Source: a virus
DNA: 29,539 bases
Virus record (IMG/VR): IMGVR_UViG_3300037485_000651
Coordinates: 1 to 29,539 of that record
Direction: 5' to 3' (one strand)
In this document: piece after piece, positions 15,776-22,543 of the stretch
How positions within the stretch are numbered: position 1 is the first letter of the stretch
Layout: the number at the start of each line of letters is the position of its first letter
Position numbers and translations under genes: made by a program
Notes under the pieces: generated by a model
What the model saw: the letters and a program-made list of their open reading frames with translations, nothing else
What the model was told of the DNA's origin: nothing
Databases searched by the model: none

Positions 15776-16953
15776 TTTTCTTTTAAATATTGATATTCGG
15801 TTTCCGTGTGATTGCCCTGTTTCCTTGACGTGCTGCCATCCCAATAACGCTGTCCAATTAAGTTCTTTGTAATGACGTGAGGAGGACCATACTTTTGGTA
15901 AAGCCTCCAGTAAAATTCACAATCAAGTAATGTCTTCAAATTGGTATCAAATTCAAAGTCCACTTTGTTAAAGCCGATAACCGAAGGCATCCCGATTGTA
16001 TTTCTGCCTTTGATTATTTCGTCTGTCCATCTTGGAACTATTGGACGCCCTTTAATGCTTTTAGCATCAAGTCTAACGGAATGAGAAATAGCCCAGCCGT
16101 GCGAATCAAGTGCTTTACTAAATTCTTTAACCATATCATTGGATAAACATAAATCATCCATGTAGATGATCTTAATCTTATCGTAACTGGCTTTGCTAAT
16201 AGCGAAGTTAGTATTAGCCGAAATGCCCTGAACAGGGTTATGGTAATACTCAACGTTGTAGTTTGAACAAACGTCTTTTAATGAATGTCCGTTATCCGAA
16301 ACAATTATCTCATGCTCTCCGGTTAAGTTCGCCAAGCTGTTTAACAATTTTGTAAGCATCGCCTTACCGTTGCCGTATTGGTGGAATGCCGGAATACAGA
16401 TAGATATTCCATAGGGTAAAAGATTGAGCCATTCTTTTTTGTGCTTTTCAAATCCTTCATAGGTAGGATTATCAACCACCAACGGTATCTGTTCGCCCTT
16501 TTGAATAACACCAACCCCGTAATCGACATCATGAACTTTCATTGACAGGTCTTTCCTTTCCCTGAAGTGTAACCATGCTTTCCATACATCGCCTGTCCAT
16601 TCTCCCTGCTCACGTGGTACAGCCTGCATGGCTTTGCTTGTCGGATTACAGTCATGCACAACTATTGAACCGCCTTTGCTTAAGCAAGATAAACTGTTTT
16701 CAATATCCTTTACCACCTGCTCCGAATGATGAAGCCCATCAATGAATATAATATCGAAACTGGCTTTGTTTTGCGCAAAGAAAGCATCCGATGTAAGGGC
16801 ATGGGTAGCCAATACGGTAGGGTTCGGGTCAACGCCCACCTTAGTTTTACACTTTATTTTATTGAAGTTCCATTCCTTGTTATAAACGCCGATTTCAAGA
16901 TATGACTTGTAGCCGTGTTCAGTTATTAGGTTGTTAATAATATCCCACCTCAT
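15760..16953 (-). CDS. Methyltransferase-glycosyltransferase (GT2) fusion
   Basis: Residues 1-150 are a class I SAM-dependent methyltransferase-like domain: SYLEIGVYN at 18-25 (motif I), VGVDPNP at 39-45, SFDIIFIDGLHHSEQVVKDI at 65-84 and GGSIVVHDCNP at 94-104. Residues 182-397 are a family 2 glycosyltransferase-like domain: GISICIPAFHQYGNG (182-196), HEIIVSDNGHS, QGISANTNFAISKA and the DxD-type site IIYMDDLCLS (262-271), with the WRLYQKYG and QRYWDGS segments later. Fusion of the two suggests one enzyme that adds and methylates a sugar. The acceptor is unknown. It is tied to neighbours by short overlaps (ATGA upstream). Confidence 0.8.
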   Translation of the reverse strand: MRWDIINNLITEHGYKSYLEIGVYNKEWNFNKIKCKTKVGVDPNPTVLATHALTSDAFFAQNKASFDIIFIDGLHHSEQVVKDIENSLSCLSKGGSIVVHDCNPTSKAMQAVPREQGEWTGDVWKAWLHFRERKDLSMKVHDVDYGVGVIQKGEQIPLVVDNPTYEGFEKHKKEWLNLLPYGISICIPAFHQYGNGKAMLTKLLNSLANLTGEHEIIVSDNGHSLKDVCSNYNVEYYHNPVQGISANTNFAISKASYDKIKIIYMDDLCLSNDMVKEFSKALDSHGWAISHSVRLDAKSIKGRPIVPRWTDEIIKGRNTIGMPSVIGFNKVDFEFDTNLKTLLDCEFYWRLYQKYGPPHVITKNLIGQRYWDGSTSRKQGNHTETEYQYLKEKWQLT

Positions 16954-17573
16954 TTTAAATGACTTGTTACAGTTAGATAATCGTTTTTATGGAAGCCGTT
17001 GAAATAGAATGTATTTAGGTCCATCCCGTGCTTTTCGGCAAAGTAGCTAAAGCTACATTGGTCAAACATTGCGTGTTTGCGTTCATGCTCAAACCAATCT
17101 TTACCAAAGTCGTGAAAGAACTGATTATTCCAGTAAGCGAAGCATCCGCACCAGTATAACGGATAATCATCACCAACTATCTTTCTTTCGGCTTTTAGCT
17201 TTTCAGGGTCGTAACGGGATGCTAAGTAATTATTCCCTTTTTTAATTTCTGAAAGGATGTAATCATACTCCTCGCCAGTTGTTCCCCGGTATGGGTGGTT
17301 GCTGATAGCAATATCGTGTGTTTCCAGCCTTTCAACCATCATCCGGGCAAAGGATGGGTTTGTAATAGTTACGTTACCATCAATCCAAATGATAATTTCA
17401 TAATCAGGGAAATGGCCGTGTATATTCATTTTTACCATCTTTCCAATAGTCCTATCATCAAAAGAGCCGCCAATATCGGTTACAGTCTTAAAATCACATT
17501 CAATATCCTGCTCAATGTGCTGTTTCTGGCTGTCAAAACCGCCAATATTAGCGGATAGGATAAGTACTTTCAT
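16950..17573 (-). CDS. TOD1/DUF616-like glycosyltransferase
   Basis: This 207-residue protein has the segment KMVKMNIHGHFPDYEI followed by IIWIDGNVTI (residues 46-70), then ISNHPYRGTTGEEYDYI, GGxxGYY-like YPLYWCGCFAYW, and MFDQCSFSYFAEKHG. A basic/aromatic 'K...FPDY...WIDGN' segment, the HPxR motif and a DQ(x)SF motif are features I associate with the TOD1/MUCI70 (former DUF616) glycosyltransferase-like group. WIDGN supplies a metal-binding acidic site (D-x-N type). It probably transfers a sugar together with its two neighbours. Membership is from pattern recall, so moderate confidence. Confidence 0.7.
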   Translation of the reverse strand: MKVLILSANIGGFDSQKQHIEQDIECDFKTVTDIGGSFDDRTIGKMVKMNIHGHFPDYEIIIWIDGNVTITNPSFARMMVERLETHDIAISNHPYRGTTGEEYDYILSEIKKGNNYLASRYDPEKLKAERKIVGDDYPLYWCGCFAYWNNQFFHDFGKDWFEHERKHAMFDQCSFSYFAEKHGMDLNTFYFNGFHKNDYLTVTSHLK

Positions 17574-18208
17574 ATTTCATATTTTGATTTGGTTGGAAAT
17601 AATCGGGGTAAAACGCTTAAGTTATTGCAACTTTCGGTAGTGCTGAAATATGGTACATTTAAAGTTTTTGGTATCGTGTTGAACTTATGGTCTTCATGGA
17701 ATACACCCGTGATGTTGTTAGATGCGCAATATGACGTTTTAAAGCAGTATCCGTGGTGTACAGTCCATTTGAGGTTAATTGCCTTTAAGCCCCCCCTATT
17801 CATCACCATAGGGCAATGAGTATCGTAATTCATCACATCCCCGAAAACGTCAATCGTATTCTGCATCATCCTGCCGTAACTGCCGTTCTTATTCCTAATC
17901 CGCAAATTATCAATCATCCTACCTTTATGGTGCAACCCCTGATAAGGGGCTAATAGAAAGTGATCATCATTACAAAAATAAAAATCCCCATCCAAAAGCT
18001 CAGCCCCGGCCACCGTCTTATCAAATATATTTTTTTCCTTAAACATCACTTCGTAATCCTTGTGCGGTAAATGTTCTCCTGTGTACCAATCAGGCTTACC
18101 GCCCACAATCAACACCCTTTCAGGATTCAGCCATTTTTCAAATGACCGTAAGGCGTAGCGTAATTCATAAAAGCCTTTGCCGTTAATCAACGGAATCAAT
18201 ACGTCCAT
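17570..18208 (-). CDS. Stealth-like sugar (phospho)transferase
   Basis: The 212-residue protein reads DVLIPLINGKGFYELRYALR at the start and GDFYFCNDDHFLL at residues 74-86. In Stealth-family capsular polysaccharide phosphotransferases the first conserved region is an acidic 'D/N-x-x-ELRYSLRS' segment and the second carries 'FIYLNDDFFL'; both are recognisable here, with RSFEKWLNPERVLIVGG between them. It may move a hexose-phosphate onto a surface or virion glycan. The remaining half (YDTHCPMVMNRGG, then VHHGYCF and HEDHKF) is consistent with a short Stealth-like protein. Start is the ATG at 18208; it overlaps the small terminase by 26 bases. Confidence 0.65.
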   Translation of the reverse strand: MDVLIPLINGKGFYELRYALRSFEKWLNPERVLIVGGKPDWYTGEHLPHKDYEVMFKEKNIFDKTVAGAELLDGDFYFCNDDHFLLAPYQGLHHKGRMIDNLRIRNKNGSYGRMMQNTIDVFGDVMNYDTHCPMVMNRGGLKAINLKWTVHHGYCFKTSYCASNNITGVFHEDHKFNTIPKTLNVPYFSTTESCNNLSVLPRLFPTKSKYEI

Positions 18209-18467
18209 TATCGGGGAGTTTTATTATTTGGATAGGTGAAATGTCAAAATCAGCCCTCATATCAATCTTGTCCGTTGGCTTGCCAGCTGCGTGTTCAAAA
18301 ACGAATTTAATAAGGGATGGTTCCATTGATTTTAATAATTTTACAAATCCCTCTTTAAGCCCACCATGCACCTCGGTAATACTTTCTATGGCAATATCCC
18401 TTATCCTAAGCTCTTCAGCCTTTGATTTGCGTCCTGCCCCTATTCTTGCACCTCCTTTACCTGCCAT
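18183..18467 (-). CDS. Small terminase subunit
   Basis: This 94-residue protein begins MAGKGGARIGAGRKSKAEE, the glycine/arginine-rich start common in small terminase and related DNA-binding proteins, followed by a helix-turn-helix-like region ending EPSLIKFVFEHAAGKPTDKID, which is a familiar tail of Bacteroidota phage small terminases. It would recognise the packaging site and present DNA to the large subunit encoded at 14273-15775. The gene is first in the late operon, preceded by a terminator-like hairpin and a promoter candidate. At 94 residues it is short for the family. Confidence 0.75.
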   Translation of the reverse strand: MAGKGGARIGAGRKSKAEELRIRDIAIESITEVHGGLKEGFVKLLKSMEPSLIKFVFEHAAGKPTDKIDMRADFDISPIQIIKLPDNGRIDSVD

Positions 18468-18501
18468 TGAAAAAATATTGAATATTCAAATGCAAGATAA
18501 T

Positions 18502-18533
18502 AAAAAACCTCCAATGTAGAAACACAGGAGGTT
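18502..18533 (-). terminator. Rho-independent terminator ahead of the late operon
   Basis: Leftward transcription would meet a perfect 7-bp stem (AACCTCC with GGAGGTT) and a 14-base loop that can itself pair TGT with ACA, followed by six T residues. This is a conventional intrinsic terminator between the methyltransferase gene and the small terminase gene. It separates early from late transcription or, together with the upstream promoter candidate, could act as a controlled stop for the late genes. Confidence 0.75.
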
Positions 18534-18577
18534 AACCAAAATTTTAAACCATGAAAATAAACTTCATAATCCACACA

Positions 18578-18605
18578 TTGAAGCAAATTTATCTATCTGC
18601 TTCAA
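18578..18605 (-). promoter_or_regulatory. Inverted repeat with embedded -7 box (late promoter candidate)
   Basis: Arms TTGAAGCA and TGCTTCAA are perfect 8-bp inverted repeats around a 12-base spacer. On the leftward strand TAAATTTG at 18591-18584 fits TAnnTTTG. No -33 TTTG at proper distance is seen. It lies 110-140 bases before the small terminase start, upstream of the terminator at 18502-18533. No T run follows, so it is not itself a terminator. An operator overlapping a promoter is the best reading. Confidence 0.4.
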
Positions 18606-18623
18606 ACTTTTTGTAAAATAGTT

Positions 18624-19700
18624 TTACACATCTTCCATCTGTTGTATTGCTTTAAAAATCTGTAATGCCACCTGTGGCACAATAGCGTTACCTGCTGCCT
18701 TTATGGATTCGTTTCGCCATTTAGGAAAGGTAATGCCGTCCAGTCGGGTGGAAAGCCCATCATCTCCAAAACGAATAGGGGGTTGAGTTGGGAAGTTTTG
18801 CCAGTAATTTCCCGACTCATTTTCACCAATGAATCCTGATTCTCCAGTCCTGTTACTTTGTCCCCGCAATCCGATGCCATTGGTGTTGGCAACATCTTGC
18901 TTGCTATTACATCCTCCAAATTCCCTTTCTGTCTGTCGTTGCTGCAATTCCCCCCTGCTGCTCTTGCCCTCACGGTTGGCAGCATCCCCGCCCATCTGCT
19001 CAATGTTACGCTGTGCATACTCCCCTCCTTCACCTGTGTTGATTTCATGTTGGCTGTAGCTCCCGTGCTGTCCATTGCTGTTGGGGTGGGGATCATCTTG
19101 TAAATCCTCTCCAATAAAAATCCGTTCTTTGCTTCCTGTGCTAAGTTGCCCGATGTTCCCGAAATCCCCTTGCTTGTCATGTTCTCCATTTCCGCATCCA
19201 TTGCGCCCGGTGTCTTTAAAAGCAATAAACCAAACCCTATCCCTTCTGTGGGGAGCGTTGACGGCACAAGCTGGAAGTACATACGCCCAGACTTCGTACC
19301 CCGCAGCTTCCAAGTCAGTTTGCACCTCATCGAATACCATCCCTTCATTCCAATTAATGAGGCCGCCAACATTTTCGCCCACAACCCAACGTGGTTGAAC
19401 TTCTCTAATTGCTCTAAGCATTTCCGGCCACAAGTGGCGTTCATCTTCTTTGCCTTTTCGTTTTCCTGCAAGGCTGTAGGGCTGGCAGGGGAATCCTCCT
19501 GTAAGAATATCAATTCTGTTTGCATATTTTGTAAAATCTGTTTTAGTAATATCTGAAAATCCTTCCGCTTCCGGAAAGTGATGCCGTAAAACTTTTTGTC
19601 CAAATTCATTCCATTCGCACCAGGCTAACGTTTCCCAACCCATCCACCTGGCAGCAAGTGAAAAACCTCCGATGCCTTCAAACAGTCCTAAGTGGTTCAT
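18624..19700 (-). CDS. DNA (cytosine-5) methyltransferase
   Basis: This 358-residue enzyme has all core motifs of C5 cytosine methyltransferases: motif I GLFEGIGGFSLA (5-16), motif IV GGFPCQPYSLAG with the catalytic Cys71, motif VI GENV (106-109), motif VIII HRRDRVWFIA (149-158), and motif X AAGNAIVPQVALQIFKAI near the end. It probably methylates phage DNA against host restriction. Between 160 and 310 the sequence is low-complexity and rich in Gly, Asn and Gln, where a target-recognition domain should be, and this same DNA carries a long ORF in the +1 frame (18701-19609). It overlaps the next upstream gene by 23 bases. Confidence 0.92.
   Translation of the reverse strand: MNHLGLFEGIGGFSLAARWMGWETLAWCEWNEFGQKVLRHHFPEAEGFSDITKTDFTKYANRIDILTGGFPCQPYSLAGKRKGKEDERHLWPEMLRAIREVQPRWVVGENVGGLINWNEGMVFDEVQTDLEAAGYEVWAYVLPACAVNAPHRRDRVWFIAFKDTGRNGCGNGEHDKQGDFGNIGQLSTGSKERIFIGEDLQDDPHPNSNGQHGSYSQHEINTGEGGEYAQRNIEQMGGDAANREGKSSRGELQQRQTEREFGGCNSKQDVANTNGIGLRGQSNRTGESGFIGENESGNYWQNFPTQPPIRFGDDGLSTRLDGITFPKWRNESIKAAGNAIVPQVALQIFKAIQQMEDV
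18701..19609 (-). CDS. Overlapping ORF inside the methyltransferase gene (+1 frame)
   Basis: A 302-codon ORF starts with an ATG at 19609 and lies wholly inside the methyltransferase gene in the +1 frame. It does not read like a chance frame. Residues 40-100 (ASPTALQENEKAKKM, CGRKCLEQLEKF, MRCKLTWKLRG, RMYFQLVPSTLPTEG) and the repeated LPTPxAxD motifs in the second half (IPTPTAMD, MLPTPMASD), then QLNPLFVLEMMGFPPDW, look like segments I recall from single-frame phage methylase-associated proteins. The second half lies where the methyltransferase frame is low-complexity. It could be a separate protein or an extension made by frameshifting. The first half could instead look familiar only because the overlapping frame is conserved. 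Confidence 0.5.
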   Translation of the reverse strand: MNLDKKFYGITFRKRKDFQILLKQILQNMQTELIFLQEDSPASPTALQENEKAKKMNATCGRKCLEQLEKFNHVGLWAKMLAASLIGMKGWYSMRCKLTWKLRGTKSGRMYFQLVPSTLPTEGIGFGLLLLKTPGAMDAEMENMTSKGISGTSGNLAQEAKNGFLLERIYKMIPTPTAMDSTGATANMKSTQVKEGSMHSVTLSRWAGMLPTVRARAAGGNCSNDRQKGNLEDVIASKMLPTPMASDCGDKVTGLENQDSLVKMSREITGKTSQLNPLFVLEMMGFPPDWTALPFLNGETNP

Positions 19701-20394
19701 CTTGTTTTAAGTTATTATTAAAAAATTCCGCAACCGCTATTTGCCTTAATAGCCTGTTGTACGTTGACTGCTTATCGACTTCGCCGATGAAGCAATCTTT
19801 ATCATGGTAAAGTAAATTGCTGATAAACCTATCTGCTGCCTCCTTTATTCTTTGCTTTTCCTCGTCTGTTGGGTTTAGGTTTAAAAGCCTGTAAAGTTTC
19901 GAAGGAATGAGCATGATGTTCTTTGTTGACTTCCAAAGCCCTTGCCCTATCTCAATCCATTCTTCATCCGTTACTGGATCCGGTGGTGCTGAGAGCTCTT
20001 TAGGCTTTGGTTTTGGAAGTTCCTTGTACCGTTCCCTTGCCCATGCCCGGTAAGCGTTCATAATTTGAGAAAAGTACATACAGGAAAAGTTTTCATAATG
20101 GTTTACTTCACATTCCAGTTCCCCTGCAATAGCTTTGTCAAACGCTAAAATTACTTCTTCAATGGTATGGCTTCCAAAATTGTTCGTAATGTGATTAATC
20201 AATACGTCCTTTTCCAGCCCATTAGGGAAGTTGACAGCCCTTAACCCAACCTTTGTCATTATAAGCCTTAGAGCAGCCTGTAACGATTCCACAGGTACGG
20301 ATTTTATCTTAATGCCTTTCATGGCTTCTGCGAAGCTACCAGTTCTTGAGGGCTTCCATTCTTGCTGCTGAAGTTCCAAGTTTTGCTTGTCCAT
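19678..20394 (-). CDS. Replication-module protein, possible helicase-loader partner
   Basis: This 238-residue protein has no domain I can name firmly. It is helical, with GSHTIEEVILAFDKAIAGEL followed by FSCMYFSQIMNAYRAWARER (residues 70-125), then a Pro/Lys linker (PKPKPKELSAPPDPVTDEEW) and a helical C-terminus. A helical body plus linker next to a Lin1244-like replication gene resembles the helicase-loader or DnaT-like partner often paired with it, but this is inference. It overlaps the upstream replication gene by 59 bases and the methyltransferase gene by 23 bases. Confidence 0.6.
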   Translation of the reverse strand: MDKQNLELQQQEWKPSRTGSFAEAMKGIKIKSVPVESLQAALRLIMTKVGLRAVNFPNGLEKDVLINHITNNFGSHTIEEVILAFDKAIAGELECEVNHYENFSCMYFSQIMNAYRAWARERYKELPKPKPKELSAPPDPVTDEEWIEIGQGLWKSTKNIMLIPSKLYRLLNLNPTDEEKQRIKEAADRFISNLLYHDKDCFIGEVDKQSTYNRLLRQIAVAEFFNNNLKQDEPLRTV

Positions 20395-21028
20395 TATTTT
20401 CGGTTTTAAAGTTGCTCATTCGTGAAATCCATCCGGCGGCGGCGGCGTGCCAGTTCTTCATTTTGTTTTTGCCTACCTTCCATCCGTTGCTTTCGTAGTA
20501 GGAAAAAAAAGCCCGGTATTCCTTTTCCGCTTCGGTGGTGTTTAGTTTCGAAATGAAATAATCTTTTACTTCGGATTCGGACGGAGGAGCGAAGCGACTA
20601 TCTATTTCCTTTTTTTCTTTTATTTCTTTACTTTCTTTTCTTTCTTTCTTTGCATAAGCCTCCCCAATAGGGGGGCTATTAGGGGGGCTATTAGCCCATC
20701 TTTTTACTGCTCCCGTCTTACCGGCATCAGATAGGTTTTTCCTCAAATCCAAATGTGTGTTTAGTCGTGCGCTAAAAAATTCATCATCAGTAAGTTGGAA
20801 TAATTCAAAGTTCATAATTACAGCCCTAACCTTTACCTCAGGCATCTGCATTTGCATAGCCAAAACAGGGATAATTTTTAAAGGTAGTAAACCTCCTGAA
20901 CTGGCTAAATTCTCAATTAAAAACCAAAAGATGCCGTAACCTTCCATTCCTAATTGCTGCCGTAAAAAGAGGCATTTAACGTCCTGAGCAGCGTTGTAAT
21001 CGTGTGGAAAATAAAGTGATTTAATCAT
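20336..21028 (-). CDS. Lin1244/Lin1753-like (DUF4373) replication protein
   Basis: The 230-residue protein starts MIKSLYFPHDYNAAQDVKCL then LFLRQQLGMEGYGIFWFLIE, the winged-helix N-terminal domain of the Lin1244/Lin1753 group found in phage replication-initiation proteins. Residues 115-155 are a charged linker (KKERKESKEIKEKKEIDSR). The C-terminus, EYRAFFSYYESNGWKVGKNK followed by MKNWHAAAAGWISRM, is the usual DnaD-like tail of these proteins. It is expected to bind the phage origin and load a host helicase. The linker DNA is A-rich and repetitive. Confidence 0.85.
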   Translation of the reverse strand: MIKSLYFPHDYNAAQDVKCLFLRQQLGMEGYGIFWFLIENLASSGGLLPLKIIPVLAMQMQMPEVKVRAVIMNFELFQLTDDEFFSARLNTHLDLRKNLSDAGKTGAVKRWANSPPNSPPIGEAYAKKERKESKEIKEKKEIDSRFAPPSESEVKDYFISKLNTTEAEKEYRAFFSYYESNGWKVGKNKMKNWHAAAAGWISRMSNFKTENNGQAKLGTSAARMEALKNW

Positions 21029-21239
21029 TATTTTTTGAATTTAGCCTATCCAAAATATTATTAAAAATCGCTTTTGACTGAAAATAAATCTCAGGATCTT
21101 GTTGAAGATGAATTAATTTATCTTTTACAGAATCAATTTCTTCATTTACCCGTTCCAAATCTTTTCTTTTTTGAAGTAACTGCTGTAATTGATTTTCAAG
21201 TTTAAATTTCTCTTTTGAGATTTCTAATTGTGTTGTCAT
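21021..21239 (-). CDS. Small coiled-coil protein
   Basis: The likely product is 72 residues from the ATG at 21239 (MTTQLEISKEKFKLENQLQQ), almost entirely coiled coil with heptad leucines, rich in Lys, Glu and Gln. An upstream in-frame ATG at 21269 would add MHLDRLAYFF, which breaks the pattern, so I chose the inner start. Its end overlaps the start of the replication protein by eight bases. Function unknown; coupling suggests a role with the replication protein. Confidence 0.6.
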   Translation of the reverse strand: MTTQLEISKEKFKLENQLQQLLQKRKDLERVNEEIDSVKDKLIHLQQDPEIYFQSKAIFNNILDRLNSKNND

Positions 21240-21392
21240 AAAAAAATAAGCCAGCCGATCCAGGTGCATCCTTCACGACTGACTTTTAAATTTAACCAAA
21301 TAAATTCAACTCAAATGCACTTGTGTTGAACTTGTATGCAATGTTACTGATTTGCTGCAAATTTGCAATTTTTTTTGTAGGTTTACTTTTCG

Positions 21393-21413
21393 GTTGCGTA
21401 AAGCAAAGTGTTA
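21393..21413 (-). repeat. Cassette-end repeat, leftward copy
   Basis: On the leftward strand this 21-base element has TAAC at one end and GCTTTACGCAAC at the other. Copies at 28745-28765 and 29339-29359 on the plus strand match it at about 19 of 21 bases. It begins 11 bases after the stop of the 21424-21726 gene, as the others sit at or just after stop codons. Confidence 0.7.
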
Positions 21414-21781
21414 GCAGAAATGGCTACTGACCGTTTCCAATTGACAATTCAGCCAATAAAGCATCAGCATATTTGACTGCTATTTGCGACACATACTTTG
21501 TGTAATGTTCATCAAACGAATATTTTGTTTCTTTCGGCAATCCAATCGCTTCAAGAACATAGGTAGATGAAATTTGGGTTTCAGAAGAGTTGGCTAAAAA
21601 ACCTTTCATTGCTGAAATTGCAAAGTGTTCTCTTTTTGTTAGTCCAAAATATACATCGTGTTGAATTGTGCCATCTTGATTTTGGTGTGGCATTGGGTTA
21701 ATTGGTTGTTCTGAATTTTTTAGCATTTTATTACGTTTTTAAATTAATACCCTTGTAAATTAACCGCCACTTCTGCTAACA
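21409..21781. repeat. 16-bp inverted repeats flanking one small gene
   Basis: The left arm at 21409-21424 (TGTTAGCAGAAATGGC) and right arm at 21766-21781 (GCCACTTCTGCTAACA) are inverted repeats with 15 of 16 bases matching. Between them lies exactly one gene, 21424-21726. The left arm reaches the first base of its stop codon. This resembles the boundaries of a mobile gene cassette. Confidence 0.65.
21424..21726 (-). CDS. Small conserved-type phage protein in a repeat-flanked cassette
   Basis: The 100-residue protein has DVYFGLTKREHFAISAMKGF followed by LAN, then a C-terminal helix IAVKYADALLAELSIGN. The 'LTKREYFA..AMQGLLAN...YADALIAEL' pattern is common among small proteins of many phages; I do not know its function. 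The gene is bordered by 16-bp inverted repeats and sits downstream of a large imperfect palindrome, unlike the tightly overlapped genes around it, which suggests it moved in as a unit. Confidence 0.75.
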   Translation of the reverse strand: MLKNSEQPINPMPHQNQDGTIQHDVYFGLTKREHFAISAMKGFLANSSETQISSTYVLEAIGLPKETKYSFDEHYTKYVSQIAVKYADALLAELSIGNGQ

Positions 21782-21907
21782 AGGGTTTGTAGCAATAGGG
21801 GCAGAAGGAACTAAATTGAGCCTTAGTACTTCTATTAGGCTGTGGTGCTATATTCAACAGTAGTGCCATAAATCCCCTACTGCTACAAGCCCCAAAACGT
21901 TATCGGC
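21771..21907 (-). repeat. Imperfect palindrome, cassette-boundary type
   Basis: Outer motifs CTGCTAACAAGGGTTTG (21773-21789) and CAAGCCCCAAAACGTTATCG (21887-21906) bracket inner arms TTGTAGCAATAGGGG (21787-21801) and CCCCTACTGCTACAA (21874-21888), which pair at 14 of 15 positions. The spacer of 72 bases has weaker pairing. The right end supplies the CGA TAA (Arg, stop) that ends the 21900-22343 gene. The layout recalls attC sites and the long imperfect palindromes between accessory genes in Bacteroidota chromosomes; I cannot match the exact attC consensus. Confidence 0.55.
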
Positions 21908-22343
21908 TATTTAGGGCAAACCACTCTAAGGTAACAGTTACCTCATACGGCTGACCAAAAGCACCACTTAAACGCAAAACCTTGCTGTATTCCAAATTAC
22001 TATCTCTTATGTCATTAAAAGAAACTTGTTCATATTGACCATAATATTGATCAATCAATTTATTAGCATTTGCAACTGTATCTGCAACACCTATAACCGA
22101 CTGTTCTTTATCTTCATGGTCTTTTTCGTGGATGACAATTAAACTGCCCATAACTTGCGTGCGGCAGGACAGAACGTGTTGAACAAACTGCAACATATCC
22201 CACCAGTCAATTTCACTCTTATCTTCATTGGTTGTTAAATCCATCAAAGGATATTTGGCTTCAAAATATTGCCTTGCGACTTCTTCGATTTGTTCAATAG
22301 AAGCCGCAGCCGATAACACTGCTTTTGCGTCTTGGAATTGCAT
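21900..22343 (-). CDS. Uncharacterised acidic protein, cassette-type
   Basis: This 147-residue protein is acidic and soluble: MQFQDAKAVLSAAASIEQIE at the start, DKSEIDWWDMLQFVQHVLSC in the middle, and FGQPYEVTVTLEWFALNSR at the end. I do not recognise a family. Its last codons, AGC CGA TAA, are part of the palindromic element that follows; the gene at 29111-29341 also ends with GC CGA TAA inside a related repeat. That shared ending supports a repeat-bounded cassette origin. It starts four bases after the stop of the small membrane protein at 22347-22517. Confidence 0.65.
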   Translation of the reverse strand: MQFQDAKAVLSAAASIEQIEEVARQYFEAKYPLMDLTTNEDKSEIDWWDMLQFVQHVLSCRTQVMGSLIVIHEKDHEDKEQSVIGVADTVANANKLIDQYYGQYEQVSFNDIRDSNLEYSKVLRLSGAFGQPYEVTVTLEWFALNSR

Positions 22344-22346
22344 TTT

Positions 22347-22517
22347 TTAAGTTTTTGAGTGTCTACATAATAACGTAACATCTATTAACAAATAAATTAT
22401 TAATGCGTCTTTAAGCGCAGCACGGTAATCCATTTCCGTAATATCGTAAATAAAATGCACCGCCCCTAATGTTATAGAAATTGTCGCTAGAATAATCTTT
22501 AATTTTTCTCTTTTCAT
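22347..22517 (-). CDS. Small membrane protein (56 residues)
   Basis: A short ORF from ATG 22517 to TAA 22347 encodes MKREKLKIILATISITLGAV then HFIYDITEMDYRAALKDALI and IYLLIDVTLLCRHSKT. It has a basic N-terminus, one hydrophobic segment (residues 8-24) and a second at 38-51, so two membrane spans joined by an acidic loop. It sits four bases before the next gene start and after the other small membrane gene at 22544-22732; the two may work together. A holin-like role is possible but only inferred from size and topology. Confidence 0.65.
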   Translation of the reverse strand: MKREKLKIILATISITLGAVHFIYDITEMDYRAALKDALIIYLLIDVTLLCRHSKT

Positions 22518-22543
22518 GTTTTTGATTTTTAAAGTTTAAGTTT

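Noticed and set aside
15776-15844. Upstream TTG start for the large terminase
   Set aside because: It would add 23 residues overlapping the glycosyltransferase gene; the GTG at 15775 fits the family start better.
18858-19556. Several plus-strand ORFs opposite the methyltransferase gene
   Set aside because: They are antisense shadows, Cys/Pro/Leu-rich without domains; only the same-strand +1 frame shows protein-like motifs.
21270-21392. Gap before the coiled-coil gene searched for a promoter
   Set aside because: AT-rich with TTGCAAATTTGC-like stretches, but no TAnnTTTG box at a sensible distance from a TTTG.
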